A stretch of DNA of 58,750 nucleotides, taken from contig JALNYH010000011.1 in assembly GCA_023229945.1 (NCBI GenBank), positions 1-58,750 of the forward strand, read 5' to 3'. The position numbers were made by a program, and so were the translations under genes. The notes beneath the pieces were generated by a model. It ran no database searches and had not been told where the DNA came from. It saw only the letters and a program-made list of their open reading frames with translations. Positions within the stretch are counted from its first letter, which is position 1. The number at the start of each line of letters is the position of its first letter. Source of the stretch: Arcobacteraceae bacterium. GTDB lineage: Bacteria; Campylobacterota; Campylobacteria; Campylobacterales; Arcobacteraceae. Of this stretch, positions 45,037-54,351 are shown piece after piece.

Positions 45037-45150
45037 TAATAACTAATAATTAATAACTAACAACTTAGGTGTCGCTAAAGCGACATTTAATAAAAAACAG
45101 TGACGGAGTCACTCAACAGTTATTAATTGTTAATTATTAGTTATTAGTTA
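45037..45150. repeat. inverted heptad element with two hairpins (hemL-atpZ gap)
   Basis: Left arm: TAATAAC, TAATAAT, TAATAAC, TAACAAC (45037-45064). Right arm: GTTATTA, ATTGTTA, ATTATTA, GTTATTA (45119-45146). A 17-base stretch (45037-45053) is perfectly inverted at 45130-45146. Between the arms lie two hairpins, TGTCGCT/AGCGACA (45070-45085) and AGTGAC/GTCACT (45099-45113). The element has the look of a small non-coding mobile or structural unit. Confidence 0.85.
45092..45113 (-). terminator. intrinsic terminator for hemL inside the repeat element
   Basis: On the minus strand AGTGAC-TCC-GTCACT is followed by G and six T. It lies about 57 bases after the hemL stop and would end the hemL transcript. 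Confidence 0.75.
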
Positions 45151-45193
45151 GCAAGAGTATTTTCAAAGCTTATAGCTTTGAAAATACTCTTGC
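45151..45193. repeat. perfect 20-bp palindrome over the hemL stop codon
   Basis: Bases 45151-45170 are the exact reverse complement of 45174-45193, with a three-base loop. One arm is the last coding stretch of hemL (its final residues ARVFSKL); the other lies just past the stop. There is no T tract directly after it. A real terminator lies further on at 45092-45113. Confidence 0.9.
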
Positions 45194-46450
45194 AGCTGCT
45201 TCTACACACCCATCAATATCATCGTATGTAATAGCACTACACATAAAACCAGCTTCATACTGGCTACATGCAAAATAATATCCCTCTTTTAGCATCTCTT
45301 GATGAAACGATGCAAATCTACCAAAATCACATTTGCCAACTTCAGCAAAATTTGTCGGTACACTATCACAAAAGAAAAAGCCAAACATACTTCCTCTTGT
45401 ATCAACTTGTAAAGAAATTCCAGCTTTAGTAGCTTCAGTTTTCAAGCCATCTACTAAGTATCTTGCTTTTTTTGATAAGTCGTTATATATCTCTGGATTT
45501 GCTTTTAGTTTTTTTAGACTTGCAATTCCAGCTGCCATTGCTACAGGATTTCCACTTAGAGTTCCTGCTTGATATACAGCACCATCAGGGCTAAGATGAG
45601 CCATAATTTCTTTACTTGATGCAAATGCACCCACAGGCATACCAGCACCTATTACTTTACCAAAAGTGATAATATCTGGCTTAGTATCTAATATCCCTGT
45701 AGCACCCTTTAAACTAGCTCTAAACCCACTCATTACTTCATCAAAAATCAATAATGCACCACTTTCATCACAAAGCTTTCTAATTTCAGCTAAAAACTCT
45801 TTTGAAGCAGGCACTAGACCCATATTACCTGCTATTGGTTCTATTATAACACAAGAGATATCTTTACTATCACTAAAACATCTTCTAAGGTTTTCAATAT
45901 TGTTATATTCACACAAAAGTGTATGTTTTGTCAAATCTGCTGGAACTCCTGGGCTACTAGGTGTGCCAAAAGTTGCTAGTCCACTTCCAGCACTCACAAG
46001 CAAGCTATCACTATGACCATGATAGCACCCTATAAATTTCACAATATCATTTTTGCCTGTCACTCCACGAGCTAATCTAATAGCACTCATAACGGCTTCT
46101 GTTCCACTACTTACAAATCTTACCTTATCAATACAATCAAACATCTCTACTATTTCATTTGCAAGTTCAGTTTCTAATAGTGTCGGAGCTCCGAAACTAA
46201 GCCCTTTTTTCGCAGTTTGGATTACTGCATTTTCTATATCTTTATCAGCATGTCCAAAAATAAGTGGCCCCCAACTTTGAACAAAATCTACATATTTATT
46301 GTCATCTATATCAAAAAGATAAGCACCCTCACCTCTATCTATAAAAACAGGAGTTCCACCAACACCTTTAAATGCTCTAACAGGAGAATCTACACCACCT
46401 GGGATTACTTGCTTTGCTTCTTCATATGCGTTTATACTGTTTGTTATCAT
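45170..46450 (-). CDS. hemL: glutamate-1-semialdehyde 2,1-aminomutase
   Basis: 426 residues. The PLP lysine in ITFGKVIGAGMPVGAF (about residue 265), the GPLIFGHAD opening and SSGTEAVMSAIRLAR are characteristic. It makes 5-aminolevulinate for the C5 haem route, which feeds HemB (23319) and later HemN (56241). The last 20 or so coding bases are mirrored in the 3' flank. Confidence 0.96.
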   Translation of the reverse strand: MITNSINAYEEAKQVIPGGVDSPVRAFKGVGGTPVFIDRGEGAYLFDIDDNKYVDFVQSWGPLIFGHADKDIENAVIQTAKKGLSFGAPTLLETELANEIVEMFDCIDKVRFVSSGTEAVMSAIRLARGVTGKNDIVKFIGCYHGHSDSLLVSAGSGLATFGTPSSPGVPADLTKHTLLCEYNNIENLRRCFSDSKDISCVIIEPIAGNMGLVPASKEFLAEIRKLCDESGALLIFDEVMSGFRASLKGATGILDTKPDIITFGKVIGAGMPVGAFASSKEIMAHLSPDGAVYQAGTLSGNPVAMAAGIASLKKLKANPEIYNDLSKKARYLVDGLKTEATKAGISLQVDTRGSMFGFFFCDSVPTNFAEVGKCDFGRFASFHQEMLKEGYYFACSQYEAGFMCSAITYDDIDGCVEAAARVFSKL

Positions 46451-46470
46451 AAAAATCCTTAATTAAATTT

Positions 46471-46540
46471 GTAGGTTGTAGATGGTAGGTTGTAGAGAAG
46501 ACTATAAAAATTTAACCCATCTACCACCTACCACTTATTA
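46471..46540. repeat. heptad array with inverted arms upstream of hemL
   Basis: Left units GTAGGTT, GTAGATG, GTAGGTT, GTAGAGA (46471-46498); right units ATCTACC, ACCTACC, ACTTATT (46519-46539), which are the inverted type. The middle shares TAGAGAAGA with the arrays at 55072, 57606 and 58703. It lies in the gap between the minus-strand GGDEF/EAL gene and hemL. Confidence 0.75.
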
Positions 46541-46559
46541 TATTATAAAGAGATTGTAC

Positions 46560-49274
46560 CTAATTATTGATTAATAATAGTTCAATCTCATCTGCAGGAA
46601 GGGGTTTGCTTCTAAGATACCCTTGAAAGACATCACACCCTTGAGATTTCAAAAATTCAAGCTGTTCTTCATTTTCAACACCTTCAGCTAAAACTCTAAA
46701 ACCAAATGTATGACCAATGTTTATTATAGTTATTGCTATTTCTTTATCAGATTTTTCATGTGGAATATCATCAACAAAACTTTTATCAATTTTTATCATA
46801 TCTAATGGAAATTTCTTCAGGTAACTCAAAGAGGAATAGCCCGTACCAAAATCATCTAGTGCCACCCTCACACCTTGGGCTCTAAGATTTTCTAATATTC
46901 CAATAGTTTCTTCTTCTTTATCAACCAATGCACTTTCAGTTATCTCAATTTCAAGATATTTTGGATTTACATTATGAAAACTCAAAATTGTTTTTATCAT
47001 TTTATTAATATCACTATGATGAAATTGTTTGACTGATAAATTAACAGCCATTGTAAATTCACCAACTATGATTTGATCATCAATCCATTTTTTTAATTGT
47101 CTACAAGCTTCATTAATAACCCATTCACCAACTATTGAAATCAATCCTGTTTGTTCTGCAATAGGTATAAACTCCAAAGGTGGTACAAGTGTACCATCAC
47201 TTTTTTGCCATCTTATAAGTGCTTCTACACCTATAATTTTATCTGTTTTCATACAATATTGTGGTTGATAATATAATTTTAACTCACTTTTTAGTAAAGC
47301 ATTTCTAAGTTTTGTCTCTATTTCTACACGCTTTAAAGCAGCTATTGTTAATTCATCACTATAATAAGCAAAAACCCCTCTGCCTTGTTCTTTTGCTAAA
47401 TACAATGATGCATCTGAATTTTGAAATATTTGTTTAGCATCAAGTCCATGATTTGGATATACAGCAATTCCGATACTTGCATTTATTCGAAGTTCTATTC
47501 CACTTTTTGTTTTATATCCAGCATTTACAAGCTTAATAATATCTCTAGCCACAATAGACACATCTTCATAATTCTCAATATGCTCTAATAAAATAGAAAA
47601 CTCATCACCACCAAGTCTAAAGACACTATCTTCTTGTCTTAATCTATGAGTTAATTTTTTGGAAACTTCCAATAAAACTTCATCCCCTATCAAATGTCCA
47701 TAACTATCATTGATATCTTTGAAATGATCCAAATCTAGTGTCAAAAGTGCAAATCTTAGATTTTTTCTTGCTGATTGAGCTACAACTTGCTCTAACCGTC
47801 TCATCAAAAACTCTCTATTAGGAAGTTTCGTCAAAGAATCATGATATACAAGAAATTTCAATTCATTTTCATACTTTTTTTGTTGTGTAATATCAGTAAA
47901 AATACCAATTAGATGTTTTGTTTTGCCTTTGTTATCTTTTAATGTAGAAATACCCAAAATACATGGGAAAATCTCACCAGTTTTTTTTGCATTATAAATT
48001 TCACACTTATGATAACCTTTTGTTCTTATATCTATCCACATCGTTTTATAAAATTCATCATCATGTCTACCAGATTTTAGAATTGATGCGTTTTGACCAA
48101 TCATTTCCTCTTTGGTATAGCCAGTAATATTACAAAAAGAACTATTTACTTCTTCAACAACACCATTTTTATCTGTAATCATAACACCATTTTGACTATT
48201 TGTATAAACAGAAGCTGCTAATTTTAATTTATTTTGATTTATTTCTAGTTGTTGTTTTGTTTTATATAATCTAATAGTTATAAAAATCAAATAAAATGTA
48301 AAGATAAAACCAATAATTAATAACATCAGTATATAATTACTATATTTTACACTAATATCATTCAATGTAAAATCCATTCTTCTCTCATATGGAGGTAAAT
48401 TTAAACTAGCAAGCAATTCTCTCACTACTTTATATTCTAGTGGTGTTGACCATCCAGAATATCCACCACTTACTGCTGCTTCATTAGAAGAAGGCATATT
48501 CATCAATGCTGAGGCAACCTCTTTAATCGTTATTGAATCGATATGAGGCATACTAGAAAATGGCCACTCTGGATATAATTTTGTTGATAATGAAAATGGA
48601 TATTTTGTATCAGGTATTTGATTGATAACCTTCAATTTTGACAAGTCAAGTTTATTATCACTAGATAACTCTTCAAGTAAGCCAGTACGCACAAAAGCTA
48701 CATCTACTTTATCTTCAAATAGTAAGCTTAAAGTTTTTTCTTGTGGCAGACCAGTAAAAATGAAATTTTTATCTTTATACGAAATATTAGCGTCAATAAG
48801 TTCTTTGACTTGGGCTTGATATGCACCTAATGAATGTTTACCAACTGCTGAAATTTTCTTATTTTTTAAATCTCCAATTTTATTAATATCAGCCCTTTTT
48901 GCAAGAGTTACAATAACTCCACCAAATTCTGATATAAAATTATTCTGTTCTTTCTTCACTATAGTAGCAATCCGAAATAAATTACTATTTTTTTGATGTA
49001 CTACATAATGCCCAGAATTTGTGATAACAAAATCCAACTGTTTATTTTTGATTGCACTATCAATTTCTTCATGAGACATTGGTATTATTGAAAAATTACT
49101 ATTTGGTATTTGATTAGATAAATATGTAGCAGTTGGATTCCAACTTTCTAGTGTTTGTGCTTTATTATAAAAAGACAAAACACCTATTTTATAATCTTTT
49201 TTTATTTCTACAGAATATAAACTAACTGAAAACAATAAACTTAATATAAAAAAAAACTTCTTAGTTATATACAT
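46560..49274 (-). CDS. periplasmic-binding (PhnD-like) PAS-GGDEF-EAL protein
   Basis: 904 residues. A signal peptide (1-22) leads into a periplasmic PhnD-type substrate-binding domain (about 25-305), then one membrane helix (about 314-337), a PAS domain (about 350-470), GGDEF (RLGGDEF near 553) and EAL (GVEALIRW near 683; later DDFGTG and AEGVE). Both catalytic sets are complete. It should tune c-di-GMP in response to a bound oxyanion or small solute; the ligand is unknown. It is 67 bases downstream of the histidine kinase gene. Confidence 0.9.
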   Translation of the reverse strand: MYITKKFFFILSLLFSVSLYSVEIKKDYKIGVLSFYNKAQTLESWNPTATYLSNQIPNSNFSIIPMSHEEIDSAIKNKQLDFVITNSGHYVVHQKNSNLFRIATIVKKEQNNFISEFGGVIVTLAKRADINKIGDLKNKKISAVGKHSLGAYQAQVKELIDANISYKDKNFIFTGLPQEKTLSLLFEDKVDVAFVRTGLLEELSSDNKLDLSKLKVINQIPDTKYPFSLSTKLYPEWPFSSMPHIDSITIKEVASALMNMPSSNEAAVSGGYSGWSTPLEYKVVRELLASLNLPPYERRMDFTLNDISVKYSNYILMLLIIGFIFTFYLIFITIRLYKTKQQLEINQNKLKLAASVYTNSQNGVMITDKNGVVEEVNSSFCNITGYTKEEMIGQNASILKSGRHDDEFYKTMWIDIRTKGYHKCEIYNAKKTGEIFPCILGISTLKDNKGKTKHLIGIFTDITQQKKYENELKFLVYHDSLTKLPNREFLMRRLEQVVAQSARKNLRFALLTLDLDHFKDINDSYGHLIGDEVLLEVSKKLTHRLRQEDSVFRLGGDEFSILLEHIENYEDVSIVARDIIKLVNAGYKTKSGIELRINASIGIAVYPNHGLDAKQIFQNSDASLYLAKEQGRGVFAYYSDELTIAALKRVEIETKLRNALLKSELKLYYQPQYCMKTDKIIGVEALIRWQKSDGTLVPPLEFIPIAEQTGLISIVGEWVINEACRQLKKWIDDQIIVGEFTMAVNLSVKQFHHSDINKMIKTILSFHNVNPKYLEIEITESALVDKEEETIGILENLRAQGVRVALDDFGTGYSSLSYLKKFPLDMIKIDKSFVDDIPHEKSDKEIAITIINIGHTFGFRVLAEGVENEEQLEFLKSQGCDVFQGYLRSKPLPADEIELLLINN

Positions 49275-49341
49275 AATATCTATCCTTATTAAAAAGAGAG
49301 ATTAATTTTATCTTATTTAATATTAAAATAAGTTGAAAATC

Positions 49342-52300
49342 TTAAGATTTATTTAAATTCAATATAAAACCAACTCCATTATCATAGTTCTTTACAGTAA
49401 GTTTTCCATGATGATGTTCACGAATAATAACTTTAGACATATATAACCCAAGACCTGTCCCGTTACTCTCATCTTTAGTTGAGAAATAAGGATCAAAAAT
49501 CTTATCCAAATATTCTTCTTTGATACCACCACCATTATCCCAGATTATTAATTCAACACCATTTTGAGTGATATTTGTAGTAATTTTTATTAATTTATAT
49601 GCAATATTTCTTTCTTTGAAATTATCATCACAATTTTTAAGTATATTTAAAATAACTTGCATAATCTCATTCTGAAACATCTGGATTTCTATATTTGCAT
49701 TAAACTCTTTTATAATCTTTATACCACTATTTATTAAAGATACCTCTATAATATCTAAAGCTTTTAATATAACATTCTCAATAGTTATAAAATTGAGTTT
49801 TTTATTTGGTTTATAAAAATCTCTAAAATCATCAATTGTTTGTGTGAGATTTTGTGAGAATTTTTCTATATCATCTAGTTGATTCATCAAATAACTTAAA
49901 AATTCTTCTTTTCCAGATAGAGAATTTAAATCATATTTTTCAAGTTCTATTTTTAGCTTAATGCCAATAGAACATGATGCAATTGATGCTAAAGGTTGAC
50001 GCCATTGATGAGCTATCATACTTATAAGCTCACCCATTTGAGCCAGCCTTGTTTGCTGTTGTAGTAATTTATCTTTTAATAAATTGGATTCAACTTCATC
50101 TTTCACCCTAGTCTCAAGCATATGATTGAGATTATACAACTCTTCTTGTTTTTTGGATATTTCCAAATAAGCAAGTTTGAGTTTATTATTTTGTTCTTTA
50201 ATCTCACGCAAATCAAATATAGCAACAATTTTTATATTTTTTGATTTGGTATTGAAATTCTTGAATTTCATCAAAACTGGTATATGATTTTTATCATTTG
50301 ATAATATATTTAACTCACATGGTTGTGCTTGATTTTTTTCAATATCTTCAAATCTGATTCCAAAATCATCACTTTCTAAAAACTCATCAATATTCTTTCC
50401 TATTAAATCTTGTTTGCTGTGATATCCCAATAAATCCAATGCTGAGTTATTACAGTCTATACATTTTTTATCTTGAAAAATCAAAATAGACTCCATCATA
50501 GTATCTATAAGATAATGCAATTCTTCGTTAATCTCTTTGATTTTGCTATTTGCTGATTTTAAAGTTTTATTGTATTTACCAAGAATATACTGTCTATATG
50601 CCAAAATAAGAACAATAATAAAGAAAAGTCCAATCCATCTAAATATATTACTATAATCAACTTTTTGTTCAAAAACAACTTTTACCCATCTATTGATTAT
50701 ATCTTGCTGTAATTTTTCATCAGTTGATAAAATAACTTTATTAAAAATATTTAAAAGTTTCAAATCATCATTTCTAACTCCAATACTTAAATTCCAAGTA
50801 TCATCAAATTTACCAGCAATTTTAAGACTTCCAATATAATTATTTTGTAATTCATAACCTATTGTTATTAAAGAATCTATAAACCCATAAAGTTCGCCAC
50901 TTTGTACTTTATCTAGTCCATCTTTAATGTTATCAACTGAAACTAATTTATGATTTGGGTATCTTTTTTTATAAATTTCTTCAAAAGCATATCCTTTTAC
51001 AACACCAATATTCTCTGTTGCTATAACATCTTCTATATTTGCAATAAAAAGCTTATCATATTTTGTAGCAATAACAAGAGGTGATTTGATATAAGATTTT
51101 GTAAAATTCATATACTCCTTACGCTCAAAAGTTTCCATAGCCAAAGACCAAATATCACATTTTCTTTCTTTAGCATATTCTATAGACTCCAACCAATTCG
51201 TAGTAGGTATTAATTTTATTGGAATACCTATTTTTTCTTCAAAATGATCAATAAATTCTTTACTAAGCCCATAATGCTTCCCTTCTTTTAAGCTTTCATA
51301 TGGCATCCAGTTTGGGTCGATACACATACTTATGAAACTTTTCTCTTTTAGATAAGATAACTCATCTTGTGTAAAATTCAACCTATGATTTATATGATTT
51401 AAACTTCCAAACCATTTATTATCAAGTAGCGTAATTTCATCATAACTCAAACTCATCAATGCTTTATTGAGAAGGTTCAATAATACAACTTCATTTTTAT
51501 TAGTTGCAATTGCCAAATCGGCACTTTTATATTCACTTTTATCAATAACAATATCACTTGTAGGAGTCACATTATATATGACATTATCCAATATAATTTG
51601 ATTTGCAATTGGTGGTAGCAAAATAGTAGCATCACTTTTACCAAAGCTCACCATTTTTAGTGCTGATTCCAAGCTATCAACTTCATGAATTGTAATATCT
51701 GGATAGTGATTTAAAATATACTCATAAATAGCAAAATCTTTTACTAAAGATATACTCTTACCATTAAGTTCTTCCAATGAACCGATTTGATTTTGTATAT
51801 TACTGTACATTACATACTCATATCTTTTAAATGGTACTGTAAAGTTGAAAAACTTACTTCTTTGGGGTGTTTTTATAATATTTAACATAACATCAATTTC
51901 ATTTTTCTTGAGTTGAGACATAAACTCACTCCATGATGGTCCTGTCACATACTCTATCTCAAGACCTAATTTTGTAGCCAATAAATTCATCAAATCTATT
52001 GAATATCCATTAGGCACACCTTTAGCAAAGAAATTAAATGGTTTCCATGATGTTTCATTATGTACTTTTAATGTTTTTTTATTTGTAATATATCCTTTTT
52101 CTTCTTCTGTTAAATATAATTTATTAGCATCTAAACCATACACAACTTTTTGGAGGTTGATATCATTTTCAATCAAGCCCATATTTTTATAAATATTCAA
52201 AATTTTAGTAAGTTTTGTTTCATCAATAGTACCTATTTTATTTGTCTCATAAAAAGCTAGTTTTTTTAGTTCATAAGCTTCAAATAAAAGTGCCTCTTTT

Positions 52301-53073
52301 GATTTATTTTGAGTATTATATTTATTATATACAATATCAACTGTTTTTTCTATATTATCAAATGCCCAATCCCAACCTTTCAACGATGCATTTTTAAATC
52401 TTTTGACTTTTTCTGGATTTTCTAATAATAATTTTTTTGAAGTAAATAATATATCACCATAAAAATCAAATCCATAATTTTTTGGATTCATTATATTGTA
52501 TTCAATATTTTTTTCTTTTAAAGTATAAGGTTCATTCGATAAATATGCGTGTATTGCATCCGTTTTGCCTTTGACCAAATCATTTACATCAGCTGAGTGT
52601 TCCATAATAACAGTATCATTTATAAAATCAATCCCTTGGTCTCTAAATGCTGCCACAAATTCTACATCGTATTCAATACCTTGGGATATCATAACACGCT
52701 TACCAAGTAAATCTTTTGGGGAATGAATATTGGAGCTTTTTAAACTTAAAAGAACAGTTGGAGAAGATTGAAAAATTGATGCTAAAAGTACCAATTCATT
52801 ACCTTTGGATATGTCTATCAAAATACTAGACCTTCCCACAGCAAATGTTGCTTTTTGATTAGCTACTTCGTCATATGGAATGATTGATGATTCCAATTCT
52901 CTAAATTCAACATCAAATCCAACATCATCATAAAATCCAAGTTCTTTAGCTACATAATAACCAGCAAATTCAAATTGATGTTTCCACTGTAGTTGTAATG
53001 ATACTTTTTCATTTGCATCCAAGCTACAAGCTAATAAAAAAATAAAAATAATATTTGCTAAAATCTTATTCAA
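49342..53073 (-). CDS. histidine kinase with three periplasmic substrate-binding domains
   Basis: 1243 residues. A signal peptide (1-20) is followed by an NMT1/THI5-like binding domain (about 22-300; QLQWKHQFEFAGYYVAKELGFY) and two SBP_bac_3 (amino-acid binding) domains (about 335-555 and 575-800). Then come a membrane helix (about 808-827), a PAS domain (about 855-965), a coiled coil, the H-box MIAHQWRQPL (His near 1021) and the ATPase boxes (NILKNCDDN near 1146, DNGGGI, GTGLGL). It starts eight bases inside the end of the response-regulator gene. The ligands are unknown. Confidence 0.93.
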   Translation of the reverse strand: MNKILANIIFIFLLACSLDANEKVSLQLQWKHQFEFAGYYVAKELGFYDDVGFDVEFRELESSIIPYDEVANQKATFAVGRSSILIDISKGNELVLLASIFQSSPTVLLSLKSSNIHSPKDLLGKRVMISQGIEYDVEFVAAFRDQGIDFINDTVIMEHSADVNDLVKGKTDAIHAYLSNEPYTLKEKNIEYNIMNPKNYGFDFYGDILFTSKKLLLENPEKVKRFKNASLKGWDWAFDNIEKTVDIVYNKYNTQNKSKEALLFEAYELKKLAFYETNKIGTIDETKLTKILNIYKNMGLIENDINLQKVVYGLDANKLYLTEEEKGYITNKKTLKVHNETSWKPFNFFAKGVPNGYSIDLMNLLATKLGLEIEYVTGPSWSEFMSQLKKNEIDVMLNIIKTPQRSKFFNFTVPFKRYEYVMYSNIQNQIGSLEELNGKSISLVKDFAIYEYILNHYPDITIHEVDSLESALKMVSFGKSDATILLPPIANQIILDNVIYNVTPTSDIVIDKSEYKSADLAIATNKNEVVLLNLLNKALMSLSYDEITLLDNKWFGSLNHINHRLNFTQDELSYLKEKSFISMCIDPNWMPYESLKEGKHYGLSKEFIDHFEEKIGIPIKLIPTTNWLESIEYAKERKCDIWSLAMETFERKEYMNFTKSYIKSPLVIATKYDKLFIANIEDVIATENIGVVKGYAFEEIYKKRYPNHKLVSVDNIKDGLDKVQSGELYGFIDSLITIGYELQNNYIGSLKIAGKFDDTWNLSIGVRNDDLKLLNIFNKVILSTDEKLQQDIINRWVKVVFEQKVDYSNIFRWIGLFFIIVLILAYRQYILGKYNKTLKSANSKIKEINEELHYLIDTMMESILIFQDKKCIDCNNSALDLLGYHSKQDLIGKNIDEFLESDDFGIRFEDIEKNQAQPCELNILSNDKNHIPVLMKFKNFNTKSKNIKIVAIFDLREIKEQNNKLKLAYLEISKKQEELYNLNHMLETRVKDEVESNLLKDKLLQQQTRLAQMGELISMIAHQWRQPLASIASCSIGIKLKIELEKYDLNSLSGKEEFLSYLMNQLDDIEKFSQNLTQTIDDFRDFYKPNKKLNFITIENVILKALDIIEVSLINSGIKIIKEFNANIEIQMFQNEIMQVILNILKNCDDNFKERNIAYKLIKITTNITQNGVELIIWDNGGGIKEEYLDKIFDPYFSTKDESNGTGLGLYMSKVIIREHHHGKLTVKNYDNGVGFILNLNKS

Positions 53074-54274
53074 TATTCAAAACCTTTGATAATTCATTTG
53101 TAATACTTTGTATATCTTTTTCAAAACCATTTTTTAGATTTATAGAGTGATAACTTTTGATAAAGTTTGATATATTTTGGTCTTTATATGAGCAAGAAAG
53201 TTGATGATATTCTTTTTCAAATCTTGCTATAGAATCTTTTGCATTATCCATATTAATCATTTCAAATCTCTCTTTAAAATAAGATAGTTTGTCAAGAAAA
53301 ACTTTAACTTTTAGCTTTAAAGACTCTGTATCATTTTGTTCTATCAAATATTGAAGATTTGATAGAAAATCCTCATATGAATCTTTTAGCTTCAAAAAAC
53401 TACTTTTATGTAATGCTGCCCAAAGCATCATTTGACATTCACTTTTTTGCATCATAAGCTCTGCTTTAGCATTATAATGAACGGTTTGATCCGCTAATAC
53501 AACCAAATAATGATCATCTGATAAAATATTATATTCTAGATTAAAAACTTTATTATTATAAATATATTCTTTTGGCAATGTTGTTGTTAGTAACTTTTTA
53601 TTTAATTCATTTGTTTCTTTGACTACTAACTGAAAACAATTATCAAACATAGACTCTAACTCAGTGTTGTTTGAATATAAAATAGATGAAATTTTCTTTC
53701 CAATAACATTATCATCATTGAACAATTCCATGTTTTGAGACTTGAATATCTTATCTATTATACAAGTTTTATCAAAAATTATAAAAACTTGATTTGAATT
53801 TTGTACAAGTTTTTCGAAGTCTTGTATTTTTTGTATATTAGTTTTATATTGCAAATTAGTCTCAATATTAGTAGATGCCAAATATAATTTATCTAAAAAA
53901 TCATTTATTTCTATAGGTTTTTTGATATAACTTTTAATTCCATAATTTATAATTGTTTGTAATTTTTCATAGTCTCCATATGCTGATACCACAATTACCT
54001 CTTGTTGAGGATTTATTTGTAATATTTGTTCAACCATGGAGAGACCGTCAAGATTTGGCATATTGATATCAGTAATAATCAAATCATAGAAAGAACCTTT
54101 ATTAGTATAATAATTTTTAAATTGCTCAAGCCCTGCTTCCCCATCTATTGCGATATCAACTTCTAAAAATAAATCTTTTAGCATAAGAGATGTTTTATCC
54201 CTAACACCATATTCATCCTCTATAAACAATACACTTAGAGTTTTTGTTTTTTCAAATACTTTTTGGATAGTCAT
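53066..54274 (-). CDS. response regulator with unusual C-terminal domain
   Basis: 402 residues. The receiver domain (about 10-135) is complete: acidic pair IEDE (19-21), phosphoacceptor Asp69 (DLIITDINMP) and late Lys (YIKKPIE). The rest contains a PAS-like region (about 145-265) and a helical tail that I do not recognise. It has no DNA-binding domain. It is first in the unit with the triple-sensor kinase and is its likely partner; the output is unknown. Confidence 0.88.
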   Translation of the reverse strand: MTIQKVFEKTKTLSVLFIEDEYGVRDKTSLMLKDLFLEVDIAIDGEAGLEQFKNYYTNKGSFYDLIITDINMPNLDGLSMVEQILQINPQQEVIVVSAYGDYEKLQTIINYGIKSYIKKPIEINDFLDKLYLASTNIETNLQYKTNIQKIQDFEKLVQNSNQVFIIFDKTCIIDKIFKSQNMELFNDDNVIGKKISSILYSNNTELESMFDNCFQLVVKETNELNKKLLTTTLPKEYIYNNKVFNLEYNILSDDHYLVVLADQTVHYNAKAELMMQKSECQMMLWAALHKSSFLKLKDSYEDFLSNLQYLIEQNDTESLKLKVKVFLDKLSYFKERFEMINMDNAKDSIARFEKEYHQLSCSYKDQNISNFIKSYHSINLKNGFEKDIQSITNELSKVLNIE

Positions 54275-54339
54275 TTCATTCTCCTACTGATATCTTTAAT
54301 TATTGTATTATCTTACCTTATTTATAAGGAGTATGATAC

Positions 54340-54345
54340 TATAAT
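54340..54345 (+). promoter_or_regulatory. -10 box placed for a leaderless tonB transcript
   Basis: TATAAT ends only six bases before the tonB ATG at 54352, so the predicted transcription start falls at or next to the ATG. No ribosome site lies at a usable distance; AAGGAG at 54326-54331 is over 20 bases away. Confidence 0.4.
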
Positions 54346-54351
54346 TTCGTT

